Part shown: one piece after another, positions 1 through 12,100 of the stretch
Numbering within the stretch: position 1 is the first letter of the stretch
How the letters are laid out: every line of letters begins with the position of its first letter
NCBI RefSeq assembly: GCF_964199755.1
Contig: NC_133897.1
Span: forward strand, 118,863,579-118,927,578
Length of the DNA stretch: 64,000 nucleotides
Direction: 5' to 3'
From: Larus michahellis
Lineage: Eukaryota > Chordata > Aves > Charadriiformes > Laridae
The notes under the pieces: generated by a model
Seen by the model: only the letters and a program-made list of their open reading frames with translations
What the model was told of the DNA's origin: nothing
Database searches by the model: none
Made by a program: the position numbers and the translations under genes

Positions 1-67
1 TCAATACAAAACAGTACTAATGTGCAACTGCATAGATGCATGAGCCACATAAGTACTCAATACATAC

Positions 68-193
68 TTTCAGAGTATCCTGTAGGTCTGTAACAGATAC
101 CGTATCATCTTCCTCATCATCACTACTCAACTGTTCCTGTGTGCAGTAGTGAGTGCTATATGCAGAGTGATCTTCTATTGCTTCCAGCCAACT
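68..193 (-). CDS. OSBPL1A: OSBPL1A coding exon 12 (residues 327-368), last in window
   Basis: Acceptor attcag|AGT, donor AAA|gtatgt, 126 bases in phase 0. It encodes SWLEAIEDHSAYSTHYCTQE, the C-terminal PH helix, then an acidic segment and DLQDTLK. The next exon lies left of the window. Confidence 0.93.
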
Positions 194-3100
194 CTGAATG
201 GAAAAAAAACCCCCAGAGTAAGTACACATTTCAAAGGTCATCCCCAGAAGGCAACAGCATACATTCAAAAGAACAAATTAAAGTTTCCTATTGATGTGAA
301 TAAGATATTCATTAATAAAATGAGACACCTTCATGAGCAGAAGATAGATGGTTAAAGTTGTAGTGTATTCAAGATGAGATACTCTGTAGTCAAAGTGCTA
401 TCTAAGCTTTAAATTGATCACACTTTAAGGACAAACACCACCCACACCTCAGTCTATCCAAGGTCACATTAAAAAGTTGCATCAATTAAGAAGAGATTGT
501 AGAAAATATATTTTTCATCTTAGTGTGGTCCCTGTAACAAAGTCTGACGCCTTATGCATGACAAACTCTGTGTACAAAACCTCAAGCACTATCATAATTA
601 ACAGGTAGATTCTTTTCCTGATCATAGAATCACAAAGTGGATGAGGTTGGAAGGGATCTCTGGAGGTTCTCTGGTCCACCCCCACCCCCAACTCAAGCCG
701 GGCCACCTACAGACAGTTGCCCAGAACCACATCCAGACAGCTTCTGAACATCTCCAAAGATGGAGACTCCACAACCTCTTTGGGCAACCTCTGACAGTGT
801 TCAGTCACTTTCACTTTTTTTTCTTGTGTTCAGAGGGAACCTCCTGTGTTTCCGTTTCTGACCATTGCCCCGGTCCTGTCACCAGGCACCAATGACAAGA
901 GCCTGACTCCATCTTCTTTGCACCCTCCCTTCAGGTATTTACGTACATTGACTCCCGCTGAGCCTTCTCCAGGCTGAGCAGTCCCAGCTCTCAGCCTTTC
1001 CTAGTATTAGAGGCGCTCTGGCCTCTTTAAACATCTTAGTGGCCCTTTGTTGGGCTCTCTTCAGTATGTCTGCATCTCCCTCGTAGTGGGGAGCCCAGAA
1101 CTGGACACAGTACTCCAGTTGCCTCTATCCCTACTTCATCTCTGGTCATCTACAGGAGTAGTAACTACACTACAAACAGCTCGAAAAAAAAAAAATTATT
1201 CTCTTGTTTCAGACCCACCTTTTAAGAAAATATAATTTATTGGGTCATCTTAGAGAATGGCTAAGAGTAGAATGTACCATTAAACATTCTTTCACAGTTC
1301 ATTATCCTGAACAACAAAAAAAAAGCGCAACAGAAGGAAGTTGCAATAGAGATTTAGCACGTGGAGAAGTTAAAGAAAAGAGGAAGGCATAATACAGGCA
1401 CAGAGCTGGAAAACAAGGTGGCACTAATTTTAAAGAAGAGTCTGAAAATTTGCCCATTTTTTACTATTTAGTCTATAGTTGCGCTAAAAGATTCAATATA
1501 TGCACTTATGTTACTAAGCCTTGATGATCAAGCTACTGAACACGCTACTACTACATCCATAGCAAGTGGTATGCAAATCATTCATTACAGAAGTTATTAC
1601 ATTTTAAAGCCTTTGATAAAGAGTCATTATTACCTCTCTAGTTTGAGAAGGAAGGCTATTTTTAGGAATCTTGAAACGATGAACAGTGTCATCAAAACAT
1701 CTGACAGAAAAGAAGCAACTGTCTGTAGATTTTACCTAAAAGAAGGTGGAGAAAGGACAAAATTAGTGTAACGAATCAGTAAGAAAAGACGAAACTGTTA
1801 AGAGTAAGCAAGGTAGACAATTACTCTTAACTCAGAAGTTTTTTGCCTCAGTTTTGATGCAAAACAGCTATAGTTTACAAAAAGCTTGTTCAGAACAGTT
1901 TTGCCAAGTGTGTTTGCCAAGTTTGCACTTTACATCATGAATAAGAATACAGAGGTTCTTTATGTTAAAATATTATATAGACATATATTGGCACCATTTG
2001 ATTCAGACAAAACCTCAGCAATGGTGCAAGACCATCAATATTAAGGAATACATAGATTTAGAAAAGCAAGGGTCACTTTTCATACAGTAAGAATATATAA
2101 CTGTAGTTAGAACTTGTGATGCCCATCTATAGAACTAGGACAGCTTAGTTATAGAATAAGAACTGTTGAAGCAAACCTAAATGCATTTTTCACCTAAACA
2201 CTTCATCTTCCTGTGTATTTAAGTGACACCTGGCCTGTTTTCCCTTTGTCCTCTGTTCATCCCTTCCAAAAGATCTTCGGATCTACGGAACTTTTCCAAA
2301 AGCCACCTTCAGAATTCAGAACCTCCAACTGAGATCCACTTAAGTTACACAATCAGTCAGAAGCAGCCAGTGACAGCTCCAGGAGGAACTACAGCTCTGC
2401 TACTCTGCATCACATGCTCCAAACAGCTGCTTTGCAAACTGAAGAGGCATGCTTTTAGGAAGCCTTATGTTTGTTTAGGTCTTCAAGACTTTGGAAAGAA
2501 GTGAAGGAGCATTATGGCCACTTTACATATAATATTTTGCTTGACAAAAAACAGTGTTTCTTGCAACAGCACAAGCTTTTCATCTTTTTTATAACAAAGA
2601 CATGCTTACCAACCTAGCTGAAGTTTTCGTTGTCTAAGTATGCAACACCGTCACATAAAAAAACAACACAAAACCAACAGCAGTCACAAGTCATTTCACT
2701 TCCTACCGTGCAGACAGCTTGTGTTAGATGCTTGCATCCCTGACGATGATCATTATTCAATGCATCAGCTCTTATGAAAGAAAAAGAGATTAAATGAAGT
2801 GAAGACGGGAATTATTTAAATCGCTTTTCAGAAATTTAAACACAGAACTTACTGTCTCCGATACCAGGAAAGGACTCCATGTTCTAGGACTATCCAGTAG
2901 AGTTTCCAACCAAAAAATCGTGAGCTCTAAAAAAATAATTTAAAAAAACACAGCCAAACAAAAAAGGCCAGGTGAGGTTAACAGCTGAAGAGTCACTATT
3001 CCCAGTAAATTTGATAGCTTGAAGAATATTACATAAAACTGGCAGTCATTAGGAAAACATTTTAGGTTTTACGTATCTTGGTGATCACAGCAACCTGAGA

Positions 3101-6100
3101 ATACTTTACAATTGCACTGCTATTCTGTTTTTTGGAAATACCTGAAGACAAAAGTTTTGTTGAGCCTGCTATTCAGTAAGAACTGAAATAATAAAACACT
3201 GCATTTTTTCATGTTACAGGGGTTGTTGATCACCACAGAATTCTACTTTATAAAAATCAAATGAGAAACAAAACACACTGAGATACCCAACTACAACATT
3301 TTACCTTTCACACACCTTCGTATGTAGTTCTGGTTTAAAAAACAGTTCTTTATATTACAATTGTGAATGAATACATAGGAAAATTTACACTGAAGAAAAC
3401 TTCAAAGATTTCATCAAGGAACACAAAAATAAAAGCATTCATGTAGAAGACTGAGAAAACCTTTTTTAACAAGGGAAAAAAAGATTCACTTGACTATCAG
3501 AGCAAAACAAGCTTTAAAAAACCATTTGACTGACATCTTCCCTCAAGTTTTAAAATTTCCAGAAGGTGGTGAACTTGTGGCAAAATATTAGTCAGACTAA
3601 TAAAAATTAAGACCACTATTCAGGAAAGGGAAAAAAAAAAACCATGAAAAACCATTTTGCCTGCCACACAGACGATGAACAAAATCTTACTACAGTGAAG
3701 CTTTCTAACAAAAATTACCAAGAAATGAAGAGAGATTTTAGGGACAGAGGTTAAGATCGGAGTGCCATGAATCCAGTAACTGCTCCAGCCAGCCCATCTA
3801 TAATTTACCAAATATACTAAAATCAAGTCATTTAACAAATGTATTATTGAAGAGTTCACTCATTCATCAGCTTTCACTTAAGTACAGAAAAGGATGTACT
3901 GACATACTTTGAGATCTTACAAGGTATTTTAAAAAAGGAACTAAGACATACCTTCCATAGGAGACCTTCGTATCGTCTCAGGGGTTTATTGATAACCTGC
4001 ATAGAAATTAAAGCTCTAGTAGGAATAGCTTCGACTAGGCAGCCTTGGCATTTTAAATTGATACAAGAGTTCCTACCTTTCCAGTTTTACCTCCCAGTAG
4101 CAGTTTCATTTCTGCACCTTGGGCTAGATCAAGGGGTGTCTGATCTGTTTAGTAACCAAGATGAGGCATGAGAATTTGATGCAAATAAACCTAAATGTAC
4201 TTAACTCAAAAATAACTACTCTGACGCTGTGTTTACCTGTCAAAGTTTGGTCCCACAAGCATCTATATTTTCTTGGAATTGGGGAAACATAAGCTCCTCA
4301 GGAGCAGAAGACTAAAAAGGCTCTGAACTTTAATGCACTGAACTGTCCTTTAGAGTTCTACTAGCCACAGAGAGTCCTTTGCTCTTAGCTCTTCAGCTAT
4401 ATATAACAGTTCAGAACATTCACAAATATCAAGATAGAGGCATCTTTATTCAGATTACAAGTACACAGTTTGCATAATATCTGCATAAAATTTTCCTGGA
4501 TTTGCTTTTATTAGAAGCCTTCTTCTGAAGGGTCACTTTGGCTTGGCCACATCTTCAATCTTATCACTTTTTTGTTACCTGTGTTCAGTGTTTAACATCA
4601 AGAAAACAAAGGCCAGGCACATTTCATGGTTAAGACAGGCAGCAGGCAAATTTTCTAGAAATGAGTAAATTTGGAAAATAAAAGCATATACAATAAGTAT
4701 TTTGCTACAGCTCCTAAGTCTCTTGCAATTTAGTCAGTGCTGGGTTTCCTTTATTAGTGATACAAAGCTTGTAGAGCACTGTACGATTTTTCCTGAACAT
4801 TGGTAAGCAACATAGCTTACAGCAGCTGTTAAATTTCTGTCTCCTCTTAACACTTTATGTACTTTCATTTGGTACTCACCATTTTTGTTTCTTATTTTAG
4901 GATCTGCTCCATTTTTTAGAAGTTTTAATGCACAGTGCTTATGGGCACGGTATGCGGCACAATGCAATGGTGTGTTCCCCATCTGATCTGTACAGTTGAT
5001 ATCAGGTGGTTTGGGCTTGTTCAACTGGGAAAAAAACCACAAAGTTTTGCTTACTTATCAGTCTTCCTCCCTCTCCAGATGCCACATTCTTTTGAAAGTT
5101 AGCTGTTCCTAACTAGGATGCTTCAGTGTAGATCTAGCAACAAAGACAGGACGTAGGAAGTATTACAAGGGCAAAGACTACAACAATCAAGCAAGATGTT
5201 GAACTACAGTAAGGAACTTCTCAGTGTTTTTGCTTGCTATACCCCTTCCACCTCTACTGCACAACATGGAAACATTTATCCTGCTCAATTGCAGAGTGCC
5301 AGAGAGAGCTCCCCAGCATTGCAGTTCACTCATTTATGTTGCTAGAACAGCCCTGTTTGATTGTACTGCCAAAATCTACTGCTCTCTGCAGAAGACTCCC
5401 AGGCACAGTCTGAAAGTTAGCACAGGCCAGTGCTAAATCCAGAACATGTTACATTAGCATTATGGCTTGAACCACTTGACACAAAAGTATTACAAGCACT
5501 TTAATTCTTACCAAGGCAGTCAGTTTCCCTGTTTCCCCCTCTCTTGCTGCTCCTAAGAGTTCTTCTTCCAGTTTTCGTTCTTGTGTCCTTTCCACTGCTA
5601 TTTAAAAAAAAAAACCAAAACGAAATTTAAGGTCTGTCTCAAAGTATCAAGTTTATATAAACTACAGCATTCAAGAAACTATCAAAGCAAGCCTAGAGAA
5701 ACACAAGTTTCCAGTATTGTTTATTCGGGACAGGTATAAATGGAATATTTATTCAGAGAAGTCTGCATCAGAGCAAAAAATATGTTCAAAACCATGTAAT
5801 ATTTGACTAGATGTGTGAGTGTGTATACACATATATATGTTTGTTTGGGTTTTGGATTTTTTGTTTGTTTTTTGTTTTAAACACTTAGAACCCACTAGTA
5901 AACTCCCTAGTAAAACAGGGGAACTACATGACACCCCCATCAGATCTTCCCTTTGTTCTTTTCAGTCTCTCTTCTACTCTTCCTACAGAATCCTACAGAA
6001 TTTTATTATTCTCTAACAATCCAGCAGATAATCAGAGAAAAGGACTTATCTGTGCACTTGCATGTAGAATCAGAAGAGAGATCACTTTGCACATGTACAG

Positions 6101-9100
6101 TCTGTGTTATTAGACACAGCTTCAGCAGTATTAAGTGGTATCACATAATAATACCAGGAAGCAACAAAGTTCTTGAACTCTCCAAAGCTATAAGCAGTCA
6201 GCCTATGTAACTATTTGGACACCATCTCCCTCTCTTTCAACACTTGCGAGGTAATGGAGGAGGTGAGGGGAAGGGCTTTTCCTTTTTTTTTTTTTGTCCT
6301 TTTGACATAACCTCGAAGACTGCAATAGCAAGTCCTAAACTTGATCAAAAACTGGGTCACCAAGTCACTTGCAGACATATTGTGAAAAAAAAGCCAAAAC
6401 CCAACTGTCAGTACTGCAGACAAAAACCAAAAACTATAACTTTTTTCTTTCTAATGACCAAATTTAAAGAGAAAATTCAGTTGAGCTTCTGTAACTTGCA
6501 GGAGAAAAATCAGCTTTTAGAATGTACAAGTGTTGGAAAAAAAAACCCAAACAGGCTTTGACCTATTAAAGTTACCTTCCAACATATTCCTTATGTCTTT
6601 ATCATGAGTAACTTCTTTTGCAGTCTCTCCACTCCCATTAACAATAGAAGTATCAGCATTATGCTGCAAGAGTAACATCACCACCTCCTGGAAAACAGTT
6701 TGAAAAAAACACTGCTTATCTATCTCCGTTATGGCAAGGCTGCAAACAGGCTTTCCAGCTATTGACATCCTGTAAGATGAGCCACGTAGTGGCTTCTCAC
6801 CACTGCTGACTTGCAAAAACAGGAAGGGATGTTTTAGAGAGATTGAAGAGTGGGACTAACTGCAGCCTTCTCTCTTGTCAGTCAGGACAAAGGAACTAAC
6901 AGGAGATTAGTTATACCCAAAGAGACACACTCTGATACAAAAGCTGGTGTACCTGGTATCAATACTGAACTTGACAGATAAAAACAGTACAACTGGCTCT
7001 TTTGGTAAGAGACTAAGTATTCACTCCTGCAGAAGGGCCAAGAGGTTATCCACAGAGATACTGCTAGTTTGGCATTTGGGGAACAATCAAACTAGTCTCA
7101 CATTACAGGCCTATAAAAAACTCTTTACTTGTAGTTTTCTATGAAGAAATGGCACTTCCAGACACCAAATGGACCAGTGTGTCCTAATTTATAAGGGGTT
7201 TTTTCCCTCTCCTACAGAAGCCACTAAGATTAAAACAGTATGTTTTCTCTCTATGTAAATACACAGTTAGAAGGAACAATCCCTACTCCTTTTACTGTGT
7301 CAAATACACCAGGCAGAAGCACAAATTAATCTGTTGTATTTTGGCAGCAGATGGGAGATTTTACACTGGTTTCCACATGGTAATTAGCACCTGCAGTAAG
7401 AGATGGAAAATGCTTCAGCATTTTCCCTGACACAGAGCAGAAGCAGAACAGAAGGAGCATCGTTACTTACACAACTGATGCACAGTGCTACAGTGGAAGA
7501 CAACGACTATTTCTTTCTGTCTGCTAACAAAATTTTCACTAATAAAAAGCTAAAAAATAGATATGACAAAGTATACCAAGGAAAACCATGGACCAGTCTT
7601 CTCCTCTTTTCAAGAAAAGATATTTGTACCATGTTTTTGTTTTGGATGGAGTTATACCAGCTAGGCAACATGCCTACTACTTTTGAATGCACTGTACCAA
7701 AACAGACAATAAGTCATTTTTAGACATTATAGAAGCATCTCTTTGAAGTGATCTTATTGTTAGTGTTTCCTTAATAGTCCTATGATTGAGGCTTAAAAAA
7801 AGCAAACATACTTTACCTTACGTCCTGTGAAAGCTGCACGATGGAGTGGAGTGTCCCCCATGTCATTCAGCACATTCACATCTGCACCAGCCTAAACAAC
7901 AAGGCCAAAAGACACCTGAATGTCCTTCCAACAAGAGCTACATAGCTATTCCATTGACTGAGGGAAGGGGGAGGACAGGACACGACACTAATATAGGCCT
8001 CATGGCAAATCAGATCAGAACTCTAACACAGCCATCCTGGAAACAAAGATAAAGTACATACGTAAGATTCATAACCAGCCATCTATGAACTGCTTCAAAA
8101 AGGAAAAGGCTCCTGTATTTTTTCCAGGCATCTGTCTCATTTCTTGCCACCCTCCTGGTGCTCCTGATTTAACAAGTGACATTCTCTCTAGAAACCTATT
8201 GCTGCTCTTTCACTAGAGTGAAGGATTCCATGTCAGCATTAAGATGGTACCATCTAAAATTTAACGTTTCTTCTCCTCCCTTTTCTCTTCTACAATCTTT
8301 GTCTTGAATCTCCCTTCCTCTTGTAACACACTGTCTCCATCCCATACCTCTTCTGAGAGGAAGACTGCTTGCACAGACATTTTTCCAGGAAACCAAGAAA
8401 TCATACCCATTTTTAAAGCATTTCTTCTACACCACTTCACCTAACCTCTTAAAGAGCCAGAAAGAGGGCAGGACATATATAACTTTATCACATATGTTTA
8501 GATCACATAATTTAGCCAGATCACGGCTGCCTGCCTAAAGTTAACTGATGGAACCTGACTCTAGTTCCAGAGCTCTGTTTCTGATAATACCTCCTTTACT
8601 TGCTCTTTGAGTGCAAAATCTAGGCAGAAAAAACACAGAGATACCTATATATAGCGTGCTTTCAGAGGTGCACAGCCTCCTTTACTATTCCACTTGTTCT
8701 TTAAAAGAATACCCTTTCAAGAGCCCTACCAACAGAGAAGAAAGCACAAAGTTACACATAATCTTCCAACTCCAGAAGTGTTGATAAATGCATTAAGTGA
8801 CAAAACTTTACCTTTTGTTTTAAGTAGCCCTCTTGGATCGAGAGCAGCATTATCACCTGAGCAGGTATGTAGGCTAGAGAAGAATGTCTCAAAGAAATCT
8901 CAACTTTATTTCCTGCTTTGGTCACAATTATGGCTGGTACCCTTTATTCTGAATGAAATTCGATTTTAGATTAGCTATCTGAGTATGTGAGGCTGTTTAG
9001 CATGTTCCTGCCACCTACAGCAAAACCTTTCAAACAGGAATAGGGTATAATACAGTTAAGGTTGGTTGAAGCTACCCTGAGAGCTGAGGGTAAAAAAAAT

Positions 9101-12100
9101 AAACTCAGCCAGAAACAACTGCAAATGCAGTGCAGATGTGGCTAAGAAGATACAAATAGGTCAGCTTTTACCACAGAGATTCATAATTTCAAAGTTCATC
9201 ACACAGTTCATTATTTCTTTTAACATCTTTGAAATAATGGAGTCAAACTACATTAGCCTGTGCCTGGAAAGGAACGCAAATAAGTTACTTTGCACAGAAT
9301 TCTGGACATCTATGGACAACATCCAGTTAGAGAACACAGTTTGGGGTTTTTCGCATTTGAAAGCCTTTAGCCTTTCCTGCAACTCAGTAAGTAAAACTGC
9401 CTCAATTATATACTTTATGTACTACAGTAAGCTAGATAAGGCCCTTGAAACATTTGCATCACTAGTATCAGATGCTGGCGTACTATATGCAGATATCCAT
9501 GGAGTTTGAAAAGGGACGAAGCTTTCACAAGTGCATACCTATATACTATACGTCTTTAATTCCTATGTTCAGCGGGTTACATAGACAAACACACACACAT
9601 CATAGGAAAGTTAGCTAAGTACTGATAGCTGTAAGCACTGTTCAGAGCAACAGCTGTATACTACTGTATGGACTTCCAGTGTCACTATTTCGGGTCCTTG
9701 TAAACTGGGCTGATCTTAACACAACTATTTAATTCCTTAGTTTTAGCAATCAGCTTAGTTACCTCTATGTTACATGCAGATAAATTGTAGGAATGTCTCC
9801 ACCTCTCTACAAAGCCGTCTTTTTTCTACTGCAAAAAACTAAATAAATACTAACTGCTTCTAGCATAACAAAGAATTTTCTTATACATGGAGGCACATAG
9901 AAATATACCTTCAGCAAATCATCTACCACAACAGCATGTCCAAAGTAGCATGCAAGGTGAAGAGGTGTCCAACCCATATTAGATTTACTTCTGCCTAAAA
10001 GACAAAACAGGGAAATTAAGTTTTGATCACACAGTACAAAAAAGATCTTGTCACATGCTTGGAGCTTGGCATGGATGACAATTCTTCACAGTAACAGAGG
10101 AGCAAGGCAGCTGGAAGCATCAATATTATTAACATCATCTAAATTACTGAACTGGGATGCAGCATGAGACTGTTAGATTCAAGTCTACAAAATCTTTCTG
10201 AAAGAAGAAAGTCACGTAGTCTGATAGAGAATAAAACTTCAGTTTTCAAGTAACACCTTGTTCTTCAAGAGGAGCAAGAAGCTTCAGTTACTTTCATTCA
10301 CTGTGAAAATAGCACATGCAAGTACATTATTCCTCTGGTTTATCAAAAAAACAGTTTGGTTTATCCGATTTTATATCCTGCACACAAATGAAAGGTAGGA
10401 CAGTGCATCTGTCCAAACAGATGATTCAAACCAAAACAGGTGGGATGGCCTACTGTTAGGGCTTTTTGCTGTCTTGTGGTTGTACTCAATTTTAATAAAG
10501 ATAGCCTTATTAAGTATCATGATTTGAAACCTTTCTGCACTGCAGAACTCATGTATCGTCTACAGCTGTAAGCCTCTGCAGGCATGACAAGCCTAAGTAG
10601 GAAGCAGGCACAGAAGTGACCATGCAAAGGAAACTATTATTTATACTTTAAAGAGCATGTAAAGCACGTCCTGGAGGATTGGCAGTATGAATTAGAGTCA
10701 AGAACTGTCCTACAATCACTTCTTTAAAAGCAAGATATTAAAAGTATTAGAGATTACTAATTTAACAACTGATGCTAGTTTCCAGTTGTAACACTCAATT
10801 GTAGTAAGCAAAGCTGATTTGTCATTTGTTTTTACTAAGCGACAGACCCACAGCATTCCAGGTGCCACCTAAAAGCTATCATTTTGTATTTGAAAGCAAA
10901 ATGAAAGTGAGACTTAGAAATCATTTTGAAGTTATGACACCATTAAGTTTTCCCTTTTCAGTTACCCTAAAGCACTGAGGTCTGGAACATGCATAACATA
11001 AGTTTGCCCTGAGGGGACAAGCCACTAGCACAAGGTAAAAGGGAAGTCCTGGTCTTGCAAGTTCATTGTTCTTTCTGCTCTCATATTACAAATTAACACT
11101 AGAATGTGGTTCACAGATGAAATATTTTCCCATTTCTTATAATTGTTTCCAACTGACATTTCTGCCCTCTGTTGGCTATTTCTTTTGTTACTTGGTTCTC
11201 TTTCTTCTGAACTCCTGCTTTTGTTCCAACCCCAGATTTAGTATCTTCCCCTCATCCCAGTCTGGCCTACAACAGAGTTCTTGCCCTGTGTGACTGATGG
11301 GCTCAAGTACCACAGAAGATAAATACTGTGTGGATCACTACTTCTGGGGCTACATATGCTGGATAACATACTAAATGGACATCATTCATCCCTCAGTCTA
11401 GTAGGTAAGAAGGTTCTTTTAAAAAAACACAAAAGAGGTCTGAGTTGCACTGAATTCATACAATTAGCCTAAGACAGTCATTAGTTACAGCACTGACAAG
11501 ACAGTGCTGCTGCCAAAGAATTTGGTCATAAAAAAAGAAAATCAGGAACCCAGACAGATTTGTAATTCTTACTGAATAAAGTGCCTTGTTTTGCATCCAC
11601 TGTGAACGTTTGCATTTCTGATGTTAGCTGACCAGTTACTTCTCAAGCTCTTGAAGTGTTTCTTACTTCTCTTAAAGTGATCGCAAGCGTTCATGCCTTT
11701 ATTTTCCTAATTATTATTTTAAACCAGGACATTGTTACACTGGGGAGAATACAAGGATAGGAAAGTAGAATAAACACAAAACCAAAACAAATTCCCCTAG
11801 CTCTCCCACCCAGTTACTTGCTTTGATGCCAGTTAGCAATAAGTCTCAAGTGTTAACCATTCATTTAGAGAGTGGAGACAAACTAGGCAGTCATCTCCAG
11901 GTTGTGGTCTGCCAGGCTACTGCGCAGTCATTCAAATGTATATTTTGGCATAACACACTGTTGACCATTGACCTTATTTTACACTTTTCTTACTTTGCAA
12001 AGTCTAGATATTCTGTTTTCTTGTACTTAAGGAGAATAAGACAACATAGCCGTAGAAAATATGATCGTTTTGGATGAAACCTAGGTTTAGTGCTGTTTTA

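Larger units (their letters stand above)
1736..9908 (-). other. Small OSBPL1A introns between coding exons 11 and 2
   Basis: The introns in this stretch run at 1736-2706, 2771-2852, 2927-3951, 3997-4076, 4145-4879, 5025-5511, 5598-6575, 6688-7816 and 7892-9908. They hold AT-rich unique-looking sequence with short homopolymers and a TTTG-rich run near 5838-5878. No mobile element, RNA gene or further exon was recognised. Confidence 0.7.
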